64,000 nucleotides of DNA. Origin: Mycolicibacterium chitae. GTDB taxonomy: Bacteria; Actinomycetota; Actinomycetes; Mycobacteriales; Mycobacteriaceae. Made by a program: the position numbers and the translations under genes. How positions within the stretch are numbered: the first letter of the stretch is position 1; every line of letters starts with the position of its first letter. Positions 1-8,383 of the stretch are shown piece after piece. Under the pieces are notes generated by a model, which searched no databases, was not told the origin of the DNA, and saw nothing but the letters and a program-made list of their open reading frames with translations. Location of the stretch: assembly GCF_900637205.1 (NCBI RefSeq), contig NZ_LR134355.1, positions 4,092,001 to 4,156,000 on the forward strand, written 5' to 3'.

Positions 1-801
1 CAGTACTCGTTGTGTGGGGATCCCGCGGATCGCGGGTCCTGGCGCATCGCGGTGCTCCGCGAACCCGAGGGACAGTCGCGCGGCGGTTCGATCTATGTGC
101 ACGACTCGATCGAGCCGGGGACGACGCTGCGTATCCGCGGCCCGCGCAACCACTTTCGGCTGGCGCCCGCCGCCAACTATGTGTTTGTCGCCGGCGGCAT
201 CGGCATCACCCCGATCCTCGCGATGGTGGCAGAAGCCGAAGCTGCCGGGGCAAGCTGGCGGATTGTCTACGGCGGCCGCAGCATCCACTCGATGGCTTTT
301 CTCGACGAGCTGTCCACCCACGGCGACCGGGTCGACATCTGGCCGCAGGATCAGCGCGGCCTCATCGATCTCGACGCCACCGTCGGATCGGCGCAGCCCG
401 ACACCCTCGTGTATTGCTGCGGACCGACCGGCCTGCTGAAGGCCGTCGAGCAGCATTGCGCCAGTTGGCCGCTCGATGCCCTGCGGGTGGAACGGTTCAC
501 CAGCAGTATCGGTGAGGTCGAACACCTGGAGAACCGGCCCATCGAGGTCGAGCTGGCGCAGCAGGGCATGACGGTGACGGTGCCTGCCGACCGATCGGTA
601 CTCGAGGCCCTCGAGGAGCAGGGCCTCCCCGTGATGTCCTCGTGCCGGTCGGGTATGTGCGGCACCTGCGAGACCCCGGTCCTCAGCGGCATTCCCGAGC
701 ACCGCGACGACGTCCTCACCCATGAGGAACGGGAATCCAACGAATACATGATGATCTGCGTGTCCCGCTGCCGCGGCGACAAGCTCGTCCTCGACATCTG
801 A
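1..801 (+). CDS. Ferredoxin reductase component of an oxygenase (5' end outside window)
   Basis: This is an electron-transfer protein of the phthalate-dioxygenase-reductase type. It passes electrons from NAD(P)H through a flavin to a 2Fe-2S centre and on to an oxygenase. The frame is open from base 1, and the first visible residues QYSLCGDP match the flavin-binding RxYS region, so the real start lies upstream. A nucleotide-binding segment FVAGGIGITPIL follows at about visible residues 62-73. The C-terminal third is a plant-type 2Fe-2S ferredoxin domain with CRSGMCGTC and a fourth cysteine near MMICVSRC. A strong hairpin follows the stop. The plus-strand catabolic genes that come next suggest it serves an oxygenase encoded to the left. 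Family is sure; the oxygenase partner is not visible. Confidence 0.9.
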   Translation, partial: QYSLCGDPADRGSWRIAVLREPEGQSRGGSIYVHDSIEPGTTLRIRGPRNHFRLAPAANYVFVAGGIGITPILAMVAEAEAAGASWRIVYGGRSIHSMAFLDELSTHGDRVDIWPQDQRGLIDLDATVGSAQPDTLVYCCGPTGLLKAVEQHCASWPLDALRVERFTSSIGEVEHLENRPIEVELAQQGMTVTVPADRSVLEALEEQGLPVMSSCRSGMCGTCETPVLSGIPEHRDDVLTHEERESNEYMMICVSRCRGDKLVLDI

Positions 802-822
802 ATCGCGCTTCACCCCACGCTT

Positions 823-871
823 GGCCGGCGAGGGTCCGCCCAACTCCCCCACGGGCCGGACCCCGCCGGCC
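823..871 (+). terminator. Hairpin terminator of the ferredoxin reductase gene
   Basis: GGCCGGC plus GGGTCCG (823-838) pairs with CGGACCC plus GCCGGCC (857-871), with one bulged A, about 22 nt after the stop. A short pyrimidine run (TCCTTTCCC) follows rather than a long U tract. Confidence 0.7.
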
Positions 872-940
872 TCCTTTCCCGGCGGCACGCTCGCCACCGT
901 CGCAGTGACGCCCATCACGTTATTTAACTAGAATCAAAAC

Positions 941-980
941 TAACGTTAATGGAGCAAATACCTGTATATTGACAGTACTG
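941..980 (+). promoter_or_regulatory. AT-rich promoter region with short palindromes upstream of the LLM oxidoreductase
   Basis: The 802-1069 gap holds no gene. It turns AT-rich from about 915. TAACGTTA (941-948) is a perfect palindrome, and a TTGACA hexamer lies at 969-974 overlapping a second palindrome, CAGTACTG (973-980). The CTAACG core recurs on the other strand in the 10006-10018 site. No good -10 element was found at the expected spacing, so this is only a candidate. Confidence 0.3.
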
Positions 981-1069
981 CGACAAATAACATCCAAATT
1001 TGAGTTTCACAATGGGACCGCAGGACCGTCGCGGGTGGGGTCCGGTACAGCCCGGAAAGGCGTCAGCAC

Positions 1070-2122
1070 ATGCGAATCGGCACCGTCCTCGACTTCGGCC
1101 GACCGATGTCGGTCGTGGGCGATGAGATCGCCGCCTGGGAACAGGTCGGCCTGGCGTCGGTGACCCTGGGCGAGGCCTACACCCTCGACGCCCCAACTCA
1201 ACTCGCCTATCTGGCGGCCCGCACCGACTCCGTCGAACTGGCCACCGGCGTCCTCCCCCTGGACACCCGGACCCCCACGCTCATCGCGACCACCGCGGCC
1301 GGCCTGGACTATGTGTCGGCCGGACGCGCCCGGCTCGGCCTCGGGCCGTCCGGCCCCCAGGTGGTCGAGGGCTTCCACGGGCTGCCGTTCGGCGACGTCC
1401 CCGGCAAGACCCGGGAGACCATCGAGATCTGCCGGTCCGTCTGGCGCCGGGAGACCCTGCAGCACGACGGGCGCCACTACCAGATCCCACTGGATCCGAG
1501 CCGCGGCACCGGGCTCGGAAAGCCGCTGAAGCTCATCAATCGCCCGGTGCGAGACCGTATTCCGGTGTCGATCGCCTCCCTCGGCCCGCGCATGGTGGAA
1601 CTGACCGCCGAGATCGCCGAGGGCTGGGAGCCCATCTTCTTCTACCCGGAGAAGGTCCAGGATGTCTGGGGCGAGGCCCTGGCCAAGGGCAACGCCAAGC
1701 GCTCGGCCGATCTCGGCCCGCTCGAGATCATCGCCCGCGCCCCGCTGGCCGTCGTCGACGGTGACGCCTCGGCCTGGATCGATGCCGCCAAGCCGCAACT
1801 GGCGCTGTACGTCGGCGGGATGGGCTCGCGCGAGCAGAACTTCTACAACCGACTGGTCGCGGCGTACGGATTCGAAAAGGAAGCGGCCACCATCCAGGAC
1901 CACTTCCTGTCCGGCCGCCACGCCGAGGCCGCGGCCGCGGTGCCGGACGAGCTGGTCCACGCGACCGCCCTCATCGGCGACGTCGACCACCTCCGGCAAC
2001 GCCTTGCCGTCCTGCGGGACGCGGGAGTCACGTTGGTGAACGTCACTCCCATGGCAACAGACCCCACCGAACGCCTGGAAGCCGTGAAAACGGTTGCCGC
2101 ACTGAGTAAGGAGCTATCGTGA
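1070..2122 (+). CDS. LLM class F420-dependent oxidoreductase
   Basis: This is a luciferase-like monooxygenase-fold protein of 350 aa, the usual length for F420-dependent oxidoreductases in mycobacteria. It begins MRIGTVLDFGRPMS and has the typical GRARLGLGPSGPQ segment near residues 88-100. The family performs F420H2- or FMN-dependent oxidation or reduction of small molecules; the substrate cannot be read from sequence. A GAAAGG Shine-Dalgarno precedes the ATG. It overlaps the next gene by four bases (GTGA), so the two are translated together. This suggests a joint step with the Baeyer-Villiger-type enzyme. Confidence 0.85.
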   Translation: MRIGTVLDFGRPMSVVGDEIAAWEQVGLASVTLGEAYTLDAPTQLAYLAARTDSVELATGVLPLDTRTPTLIATTAAGLDYVSAGRARLGLGPSGPQVVEGFHGLPFGDVPGKTRETIEICRSVWRRETLQHDGRHYQIPLDPSRGTGLGKPLKLINRPVRDRIPVSIASLGPRMVELTAEIAEGWEPIFFYPEKVQDVWGEALAKGNAKRSADLGPLEIIARAPLAVVDGDASAWIDAAKPQLALYVGGMGSREQNFYNRLVAAYGFEKEAATIQDHFLSGRHAEAAAAVPDELVHATALIGDVDHLRQRLAVLRDAGVTLVNVTPMATDPTERLEAVKTVAALSKELS

Positions 2123-4047
2123 GTCACCTGGCTGATCCCAGCGTCATCAACGTCGAGGAGTTGCGCGACGCGTTGGCCGCCGCCAACGTCCCATGCCTCA
2201 TCGGGGTGCTCTATCAGCTGACAGGCGATTCCAAGTGGCTCGACGAGCCCTACCGGATTGCCCCCACCCTCGGCTTCGAAGACCTCGACGACGGCGGCCT
2301 GCCGGCCGAGCGCGCGACCGAGGTCCGCGAGGCGGCGTTCGCCGCGGTCCAGGACTGGGCCGCCGGGACGCCGATCGCGCACCGCTGCCCCGACGGCGAA
2401 GAACTGGTCAAGCTGATGTCGGCGGTGATGGGCGAGCCGATCTCCGAGAAGTACACGGCACTCGCCGGCGAGCAGCTCGGATTCTCGCCCTTCGTTCCCG
2501 CCGATGTGAGCGAACGTTGCACACAGACCGGGTTCTCGGTCGTCGTCGTGGGAGCCGGCTTTTCCGGCCTCGCGGCCGCGGTCCACCTGAAGCGGGCCGG
2601 TATCCCCTTCCGGGTGCTGGAGCGCAACGACCACATCGGCGGAACCTGGTACGAGGCACGGTATCCCGGCGCTCGAGTGGATGTCCCGAACAACCTCTAC
2701 TCCTACTCGTTCTTCCACCACGACTGGCGGGAGAACTTCGCCCAGGCCGACGAGATCCGGCAGTACATCGACCGCGTGGTCGCACACTTCGACCTCGGAC
2801 CCCACATCGAGACCGGCGTCGTCGTCGAGGGTGCCGAATGGGACGCCGAGGCCTGCGAATGGGTCATCACGACCAATTCGGCCGCCGGGACCGAGACCGT
2901 GCGTACCGCGGCGTTGATCACCGCAGCCGGCCTGCACAACACCCCGAACATCCCCAATTTTCCCGGCCTGTCCGAGTTCTCCGGCCAGGTGGTCCATTCG
3001 GCTCGTTGGACACCGGACGTCGACTACCGGGGGAAGCGGGTCGCCGTCATCGGCGCGGGCGCCAGCGCCATGCAGGTGGTCTGCAAGATCGTCGACGACG
3101 TCGAGCACATGACCGTCGTGCAGCCGGAACCGCACTGGATCACCCCCAACGAGCAGTACTTCCGGGAGCAGCCCGCCAGCCGGCACTGGCTGTTCCGGCA
3201 CGTGCCCTTCTACCGCGCGTGGTTTCGGTTCCGGCTGTACTGGGTCTACACCGAGCGCAACTTCCCCGCGCTGCGCGTGGACCCCAAGGCGGCCGAGAAG
3301 GGCAAGCAGATCAGCTCCCTCAACGATGCCTACCGGCGGCACTTCACGGCCTATCTGCGCGCCCAGTTGGACGGCCGCGACGACCTCATCGAGAAGTGCA
3401 CACCCAGCTACCCCCCATTCGGCAAGCGGTTGCTCATGGACAACGGCTGGTTCGCGACGCTACGGAAGCCGAACGTGACTCTCGTCGCGGAGGGCGTCGA
3501 TCACCTGACCGAGAACACCCTGGTGTCCACCTCCGGTGACGAGCACGAGATCGACGTGCTGATCCTGTGCACCGGCTTCCAACAGCAGCGCTACCTCTAC
3601 CCCATGGAGCTGCGCGGACGCGACGGCATCGAACTGCGCGACTCCTGGAGCGACGACAACGCCCGGGCCTACCTGGGGCTGTCCGCCCCGCAGTTCCCCA
3701 ACCTGTTCTTCCTGTTCGGTCCCAACACCAACCCGCCCGGTGGCAGTTGGCTGACCATCGCCGAGGCACAGGTGCGTTATGTCGTCGACCTGCTGACGCG
3801 GATGGTCCGCGACGATATCGCCGCGGTCGAATGTCGGCCGGAGCCGTTCGAGGACTACAACACCGAAGTCGACGCCAACAACAACGCCATGGTGTACGCG
3901 ATCGACGGCGTGCAGAACTACTACCGCAACAGCGCAGGGCGGGTGGTCACGAACTCGCCGTGGGCCGTACCCGACTACTTCGCGCTCACCTCGGAGCCGA
4001 ATCTGGCCGACTACACCGTGGTCCACCGCGGCACCGAAAAGTCTTGA
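2119..4047 (+). CDS. Baeyer-Villiger-type FAD monooxygenase with N-terminal extension
   Basis: This 642-aa flavoprotein should insert oxygen next to a ketone using NADPH and FAD. It has the first Rossmann motif GAGFSG (145-150), the full Baeyer-Villiger fingerprint FSGQVVHSARW (287-297, F-x-G-x3-H-x3-W) and the second Rossmann motif GAGASA (312-317). Residues 1 to about 138 form a helical extension ahead of the FAD domain, as in 4-hydroxyacetophenone monooxygenase-type enzymes; plain family members are nearer 500-550 aa. The start is a GTG overlapping the previous stop. Thiolase and FadB follow in the same direction, which fits oxidation of a ketone side chain or ring to an ester for further breakdown. 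The substrate is unknown. Confidence 0.88.
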   Translation: MSHLADPSVINVEELRDALAAANVPCLIGVLYQLTGDSKWLDEPYRIAPTLGFEDLDDGGLPAERATEVREAAFAAVQDWAAGTPIAHRCPDGEELVKLMSAVMGEPISEKYTALAGEQLGFSPFVPADVSERCTQTGFSVVVVGAGFSGLAAAVHLKRAGIPFRVLERNDHIGGTWYEARYPGARVDVPNNLYSYSFFHHDWRENFAQADEIRQYIDRVVAHFDLGPHIETGVVVEGAEWDAEACEWVITTNSAAGTETVRTAALITAAGLHNTPNIPNFPGLSEFSGQVVHSARWTPDVDYRGKRVAVIGAGASAMQVVCKIVDDVEHMTVVQPEPHWITPNEQYFREQPASRHWLFRHVPFYRAWFRFRLYWVYTERNFPALRVDPKAAEKGKQISSLNDAYRRHFTAYLRAQLDGRDDLIEKCTPSYPPFGKRLLMDNGWFATLRKPNVTLVAEGVDHLTENTLVSTSGDEHEIDVLILCTGFQQQRYLYPMELRGRDGIELRDSWSDDNARAYLGLSAPQFPNLFFLFGPNTNPPGGSWLTIAEAQVRYVVDLLTRMVRDDIAAVECRPEPFEDYNTEVDANNNAMVYAIDGVQNYYRNSAGRVVTNSPWAVPDYFALTSEPNLADYTVVHRGTEKS

Positions 4048-4077
4048 GCAGTAGCCACTATCGACAAGGAATGACAC

Positions 4078-5289
4078 ATGTCTGAAGAAGCCTTCATCTA
4101 CGAGGCCATTCGCACACCGCGCGGCAAGCAGCGGGGCGGGGCACTCAACGAAATCAAGCCCATCAGCCTGGTCACCGGCCTGATCGACGAGATGCGCTCG
4201 CGCTATCCGGATCTGGACGAGACGCTGATCAGCGACGTCATCCTCGGCGTGGTCTCCCCGGTCGGGGATCAGGGTGCGGTGCTCGCGCGCACGGCGGTGC
4301 TGGCCTCGGGCATGCCCGAGACCACCGGCGGTGTGCAGCTCAACCGGTTCTGCGCCTCGGGTCTGGAAGCGGTCAACATGGCCGCCCAGAAGGTGCGCTC
4401 GGGCTGGGACGACCTGGTCTACGCCGGTGGCGTGGAGTCGATGAGCCGCGTGCCGATGGGCTCCGACGGCGGCGCCTGGTCGAACGATCCCGATACGGCC
4501 TATGAGGTCAGCTTTGTGCCCCAGGGCATCGGCGCGGACCTGATCGCCACCATCGAGGGCTTCTCGCGTGAGGACGTCGACGCCTACGCCGCGCGTTCGC
4601 AGCAGCGCGCGGCCGCAGCGTGGTCGGGCGGCTACTTCGCCAAGTCGGTGGTCCCGGTGCGTGATCAGAACGGTCTGATCGTGCTGGACCAGGACGAGCA
4701 CATGCGCCCCGGTTCCACCGTGGAGAGCCTGGGCAAGCTCAAGCCCGCCTTCGACACGATCGGAGCCATGGGCGGTTTCGATGATCTCGCTTTGCAGCAC
4801 TACCACTCCGTGGAGAAGATCAACCACGTCCACCACGGCGGTAACTCGTCGGGGATCGTCGACGGTGCCGCGCTGGTATTGATCGGTAGCGAAAGTGCGG
4901 GGAAGGCCCAAAACCTGACCCCGCGGGCGCGCGTGGTGGCCACCGCGACCAGTGGTGCCGATCCGGTGATCATGTTGACCGGTCCGACCCCGGCGACCCA
5001 GAAGGTGTTGGATCGCGCTGGGTTGACCGTCGATGACATCGATCTGTTCGAGCTCAACGAGGCGTTCGCGTCGGTGGTGTTGAAGTTCCAGAAGGATCTG
5101 AACATCCCGGACGAGAAGCTCAACGTCAACGGTGGCGCCATCGCGATGGGTCACCCGCTGGGCGCCACCGGCGCCATGATCACCGGAACCATGGTCGACG
5201 AGCTCGAGCGTCGCGGCGCTCGGCGTGCGCTGATCACGCTGTGTGTCGGCGGCGGTATGGGTGTGGCCACCATCATCGAGCGCGTCTAG
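4078..5289 (+). CDS. Thiolase (acetyl-CoA C-acyltransferase, FadA type)
   Basis: Cytoplasmic thiolase of 403 aa that cleaves 3-ketoacyl-CoA with CoA to release acetyl-CoA, the last step of a beta-oxidation cycle. The nucleophile Cys92 sits in NRFCASGLEAVNMA. The C-terminal active-site motifs GGAIAMGHPLGATGA and LCVGGGMG are intact. The start ATG lies about 30 bp after the monooxygenase stop, behind an AAGGA ribosome site. The FadB-like gene follows after 19 bp, giving the common FadA-FadB pair. Confidence 0.92.
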   Translation: MSEEAFIYEAIRTPRGKQRGGALNEIKPISLVTGLIDEMRSRYPDLDETLISDVILGVVSPVGDQGAVLARTAVLASGMPETTGGVQLNRFCASGLEAVNMAAQKVRSGWDDLVYAGGVESMSRVPMGSDGGAWSNDPDTAYEVSFVPQGIGADLIATIEGFSREDVDAYAARSQQRAAAAWSGGYFAKSVVPVRDQNGLIVLDQDEHMRPGSTVESLGKLKPAFDTIGAMGGFDDLALQHYHSVEKINHVHHGGNSSGIVDGAALVLIGSESAGKAQNLTPRARVVATATSGADPVIMLTGPTPATQKVLDRAGLTVDDIDLFELNEAFASVVLKFQKDLNIPDEKLNVNGGAIAMGHPLGATGAMITGTMVDELERRGARRALITLCVGGGMGVATIIERV

Positions 5290-5308
5290 AGAACGAGAGC
5301 CTGAGAAA

Positions 5309-7471
5309 ATGACAGCTGAGAACACTATTGCGTGGGACAAGGATGCCGACGGCATCGTCACGTTGACGTTGGATGATCCGACCGGATCGGCCAACGTGAT
5401 GAACGAGCACTACAAGGAATCGATGCACAACACCGTGCAACGCCTTGTGGCCGAAAAAGATTCGATCACCGGTGTGGTCATCACCAGCGCGAAGAAGACC
5501 TTCTTCGCCGGCGGCGACCTCAAGGACCTCATCGCGGTCGACAAGGACAAGGCCGCGGAGTTCTTCGCCGACGTCGAGGCGACGAAGGCCGACCTGCGGA
5601 CCCTCGAGACGGCCGGCATCCCCGTGGTCGCCGCCATCAACGGCGCTGCCCTCGGCGGCGGCCTGGAGATCGCGCTGGCCTGTCATCACCGCATCGCCGC
5701 CGACGTGCGCGGCTCGGTGATCGGCCTGCCCGAGGTCACCCTGGGCCTGCTGCCCGGCGGTGGCGGCGTGGCCCGCACGGTCCGGATGTTCGGCATCCAG
5801 AAGGCGTTCACCGAGATCCTGAGCCAGGGCACCCGGTTCAACCCCACCAAGGCGCTCGAGATCGGACTGATCGACGAGTTGGTGGGCTCGGTGGACGAAC
5901 TCGTTCCGGCCGCCAAGGCGTGGATCCAGCAAGAGCTCGACGCCAACCCGGAGGGTGCCGCCGTGCAGCCGTGGGATGCCAAGGGCTACAAGATGCCCGG
6001 CGGCACCCCCGCCACTCCGGCGCTGGCCGCGATCCTGCCGTCGTTCCCGGCGCTGCTCAAGAAGCAGGCCAAGGGATCCCCGACCCCCGCGCCGCGCGCC
6101 ATCCTCAACGCCGCGGTCGAGGGCGCCCAGGTCGACTTCGACACCGCCAGCCGCATCGAGAGCCGCTACTTCACGTCGTTGGTGACCGGCCAGACCGCCA
6201 AGAACATGATCCAGGCGTTCTTCTTCGACGTGCAGGCCATCAACGGCGGCGCGTCGCGCCCCGACGGCATCGCCAAGCAGGACATCAAGAAGATCGGCGT
6301 GCTCGGTGCGGGCATGATGGGCGCCGGTATCGCCTACGTGTCGGCCAAGGCCGGCTACGACGTTGTGCTCAAGGACGTCAGCCTCGAGGCAGCCCAGAAG
6401 GGCAAGGCCTACTCGGAGGGCCTGGAAGCCAAGGCGCTCAAGCGTGGCAAAACCACCGAGGAGAAGTCTGCGGCGTTGCTGGCCAAGATCACCCCGACCG
6501 CCGATGCCGCGGACCTCAAGGGCGTCGACTTCGTCATCGAGGCGGTCTTCGAGAACACCGAACTCAAGCACAAGGTGTTCGGTGAGATCGAGGACATCGT
6601 CGAACCCAACGCCATCCTCGGCTCGAACACCTCCAGCCTGCCGATCACGGGCTTGGCCACCGGCGTCAAGCGCCAGGAGGACTTCATCGGGATCCACTTC
6701 TTCTCCCCCGTCGACAAGATGCCCCTCGTCGAGATCATCAAGGGCGAAAAGACTTCCGACGAGGCGCTGGCCCGGGTGTTCGACTACACCCTGGCCATCA
6801 AGAAGACCCCGATCGTCGTCAACGACAGCCGCGGCTTCTTCACCAGCCGGGTGATCACCACGTTCCTCAACGAGGCGATGGCGATGCTCGGCGAGGGCGT
6901 CGATCCCGTCAGCATCGAGCAGGCCGGCGGCCAGGCTGGCTACCCCGCGCCCCCGTTGCAGCTGCTCGACGAGCTCAACCTGGAACTGCTGCAGAAGGTT
7001 TCCGACGAGAACCGCAAGGCCGCCGAGGCCGCGGGTACCGAGTATCGGCCGCATCCCGGGGACGCCATCGTCGACAAGATGATCGAGATCGGTCGTCCGT
7101 CGCGACTCAAGGGTGCGGGCTTCTACTCCTACGTCGACGGCAAGCGCGTCGGCCTGTGGCCCGGGCTGAAGGAGACCTTCAACTCAGGAAGCTCGGATAT
7201 CCCGCTGCAGGACATGATCGACCGGATGCTCTTCGCCGAGGCCCTCGAGACCCAGAAGTGCCTCGACGAGGGCGTGCTGACCTCGACCGCCGACGCGAAC
7301 ATCGGCTCCATCATGGGCATCGGCTTCCCGCCGTACACCGGTGGTAGCGCGCAGTTCATCGTCGGCTATCAGGGCGAGCTCGGCGTCGGCAAGGAAGCCT
7401 TCGTCGCCCGCGCCAAGCAACTGGCCGAGCGTTACGGCGACCGCTTCGCCCCGCCGGAATCGCTGGTGTAA
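5309..7471 (+). CDS. FadB-type enoyl-CoA hydratase / 3-hydroxyacyl-CoA dehydrogenase fusion
   Basis: Bifunctional beta-oxidation protein of 720 aa. The N-terminal crotonase half keeps both catalytic glutamates (GGGLEIALAC and GLPEVTLGLLPGGGG). The C-terminal half has the NAD-binding motif GVLGAGMMGAGIAYV and the dehydrogenase motif HFFSPVDKMPLVEII. I place the start at ATG 5309 (MTAENTIAW) because an open extension to 5243 overlaps the thiolase end and lacks family sequence. It pairs with the thiolase upstream to make a two-protein beta-oxidation complex. The next gene starts two bases after its stop. Confidence 0.93.
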   Translation: MTAENTIAWDKDADGIVTLTLDDPTGSANVMNEHYKESMHNTVQRLVAEKDSITGVVITSAKKTFFAGGDLKDLIAVDKDKAAEFFADVEATKADLRTLETAGIPVVAAINGAALGGGLEIALACHHRIAADVRGSVIGLPEVTLGLLPGGGGVARTVRMFGIQKAFTEILSQGTRFNPTKALEIGLIDELVGSVDELVPAAKAWIQQELDANPEGAAVQPWDAKGYKMPGGTPATPALAAILPSFPALLKKQAKGSPTPAPRAILNAAVEGAQVDFDTASRIESRYFTSLVTGQTAKNMIQAFFFDVQAINGGASRPDGIAKQDIKKIGVLGAGMMGAGIAYVSAKAGYDVVLKDVSLEAAQKGKAYSEGLEAKALKRGKTTEEKSAALLAKITPTADAADLKGVDFVIEAVFENTELKHKVFGEIEDIVEPNAILGSNTSSLPITGLATGVKRQEDFIGIHFFSPVDKMPLVEIIKGEKTSDEALARVFDYTLAIKKTPIVVNDSRGFFTSRVITTFLNEAMAMLGEGVDPVSIEQAGGQAGYPAPPLQLLDELNLELLQKVSDENRKAAEAAGTEYRPHPGDAIVDKMIEIGRPSRLKGAGFYSYVDGKRVGLWPGLKETFNSGSSDIPLQDMIDRMLFAEALETQKCLDEGVLTSTADANIGSIMGIGFPPYTGGSAQFIVGYQGELGVGKEAFVARAKQLAERYGDRFAPPESLV

Positions 7472-7473
7472 CG

Positions 7474-8376
7474 ATGCGGTTCTCGGTGTCGCTGCCCCGT
7501 CCCGACGGGACGGGACAGACGGCTATCCCCGCGCTGGTGGAGGTGGCGCGCGCCGCCGAGGAGGCCGGCTTCGACGCGGTGTCGGTGACTGACCACCCGT
7601 TCCCATTCCTGGGAACGGGGTCGGTCAGCCACCGCACCTACGACCCGTTCACGTTGCAGGCCTACGTGGCTGCGGCGACGGAACGGATCCGGCTGCACTT
7701 CAGCCTGCTGGTAGCCTGCCACCGCAATCCGTTCCTCACCGCGCAGATGATCGCCACCCTCGACGAGGCCAGCGACGGCCGCACCATCATCGGCATGGGC
7801 GCGGGCTACAACCGCACCGAGATCGAGGCCCTCGGCGGCGATTTCGCGCGGCGGGGACCCGCGGTCGACGAGGCCGCACAGGCCATGCGTTCGGCGTGGA
7901 CCGGTGAACCGGTCCACGCCGACGGCCAGGGTTGGACCGCCACCGGCAACCAGTTGTTCCCCGCCCGCACCCAGGCCCCGCCGCTGTGGCGGGGCGGCAA
8001 CTCCCGCTCGGCAATCCGCAGCGCTGCAACCCATTTCGACGGCTGGGCGCCGTTGGAGGTCCCGGATCCCACCGTGGCTGCACTGGCTGGGACGAACGCC
8101 CTGACGATCGAAGCGTTACCCGAAGCGGTGGACACCTTCAAGGCGCAGTGGCGTGCGGCCGGGCGCACCGGTGATCCCGACATCTGCTTCGTCCGGTCCT
8201 GGCCGGACTGGCTGGCCGAACCGGCGAGCATCACCGCCGACGTCGAGGCGCTCGCCGCAGCCGGTGCCACCTGGGTGGAATTCACCATCGCCGGCAGCAC
8301 CCACCGCGAGCACGTGCAGTGCATCCAGGACACCGCCGGTGTCCTACGGGCGGCGGGCCTGCTCGCGCGGCCCTGA
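7474..8376 (+). CDS. LLM class F420-dependent oxidoreductase (second copy)
   Basis: A 300-aa luciferase-like oxidoreductase beginning MRFSVSLPRPDGTG. It carries SVTDHPFPFLG and the TIIGMGAGYNRTE segment typical of F420-linked LLM enzymes (residues about 107-119). It is a different subfamily from the protein at 1070 and shorter by 50 aa. It starts two bases after the FadB stop, so it is in the same operon and probably serves the same catabolic pathway. Its stop is only seven bases from the stop of the convergent acyl-CoA synthetase. Confidence 0.83.
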   Translation: MRFSVSLPRPDGTGQTAIPALVEVARAAEEAGFDAVSVTDHPFPFLGTGSVSHRTYDPFTLQAYVAAATERIRLHFSLLVACHRNPFLTAQMIATLDEASDGRTIIGMGAGYNRTEIEALGGDFARRGPAVDEAAQAMRSAWTGEPVHADGQGWTATGNQLFPARTQAPPLWRGGNSRSAIRSAATHFDGWAPLEVPDPTVAALAGTNALTIEALPEAVDTFKAQWRAAGRTGDPDICFVRSWPDWLAEPASITADVEALAAAGATWVEFTIAGSTHREHVQCIQDTAGVLRAAGLLARP

Positions 8377-8383
8377 CTCCCCC

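Noticed and set aside
1007..1999. Long minus-strand frame opposite the first LLM gene
   Set aside because: Composition (Gly/Arg/Val-rich, no motifs) is that of an antisense shadow in high-GC DNA, and the plus-strand gene has clear family motifs.
5273..7054. 593-codon minus-strand open frame over fadB
   Set aside because: No domain or start signal; the plus strand encodes an intact two-domain enzyme.
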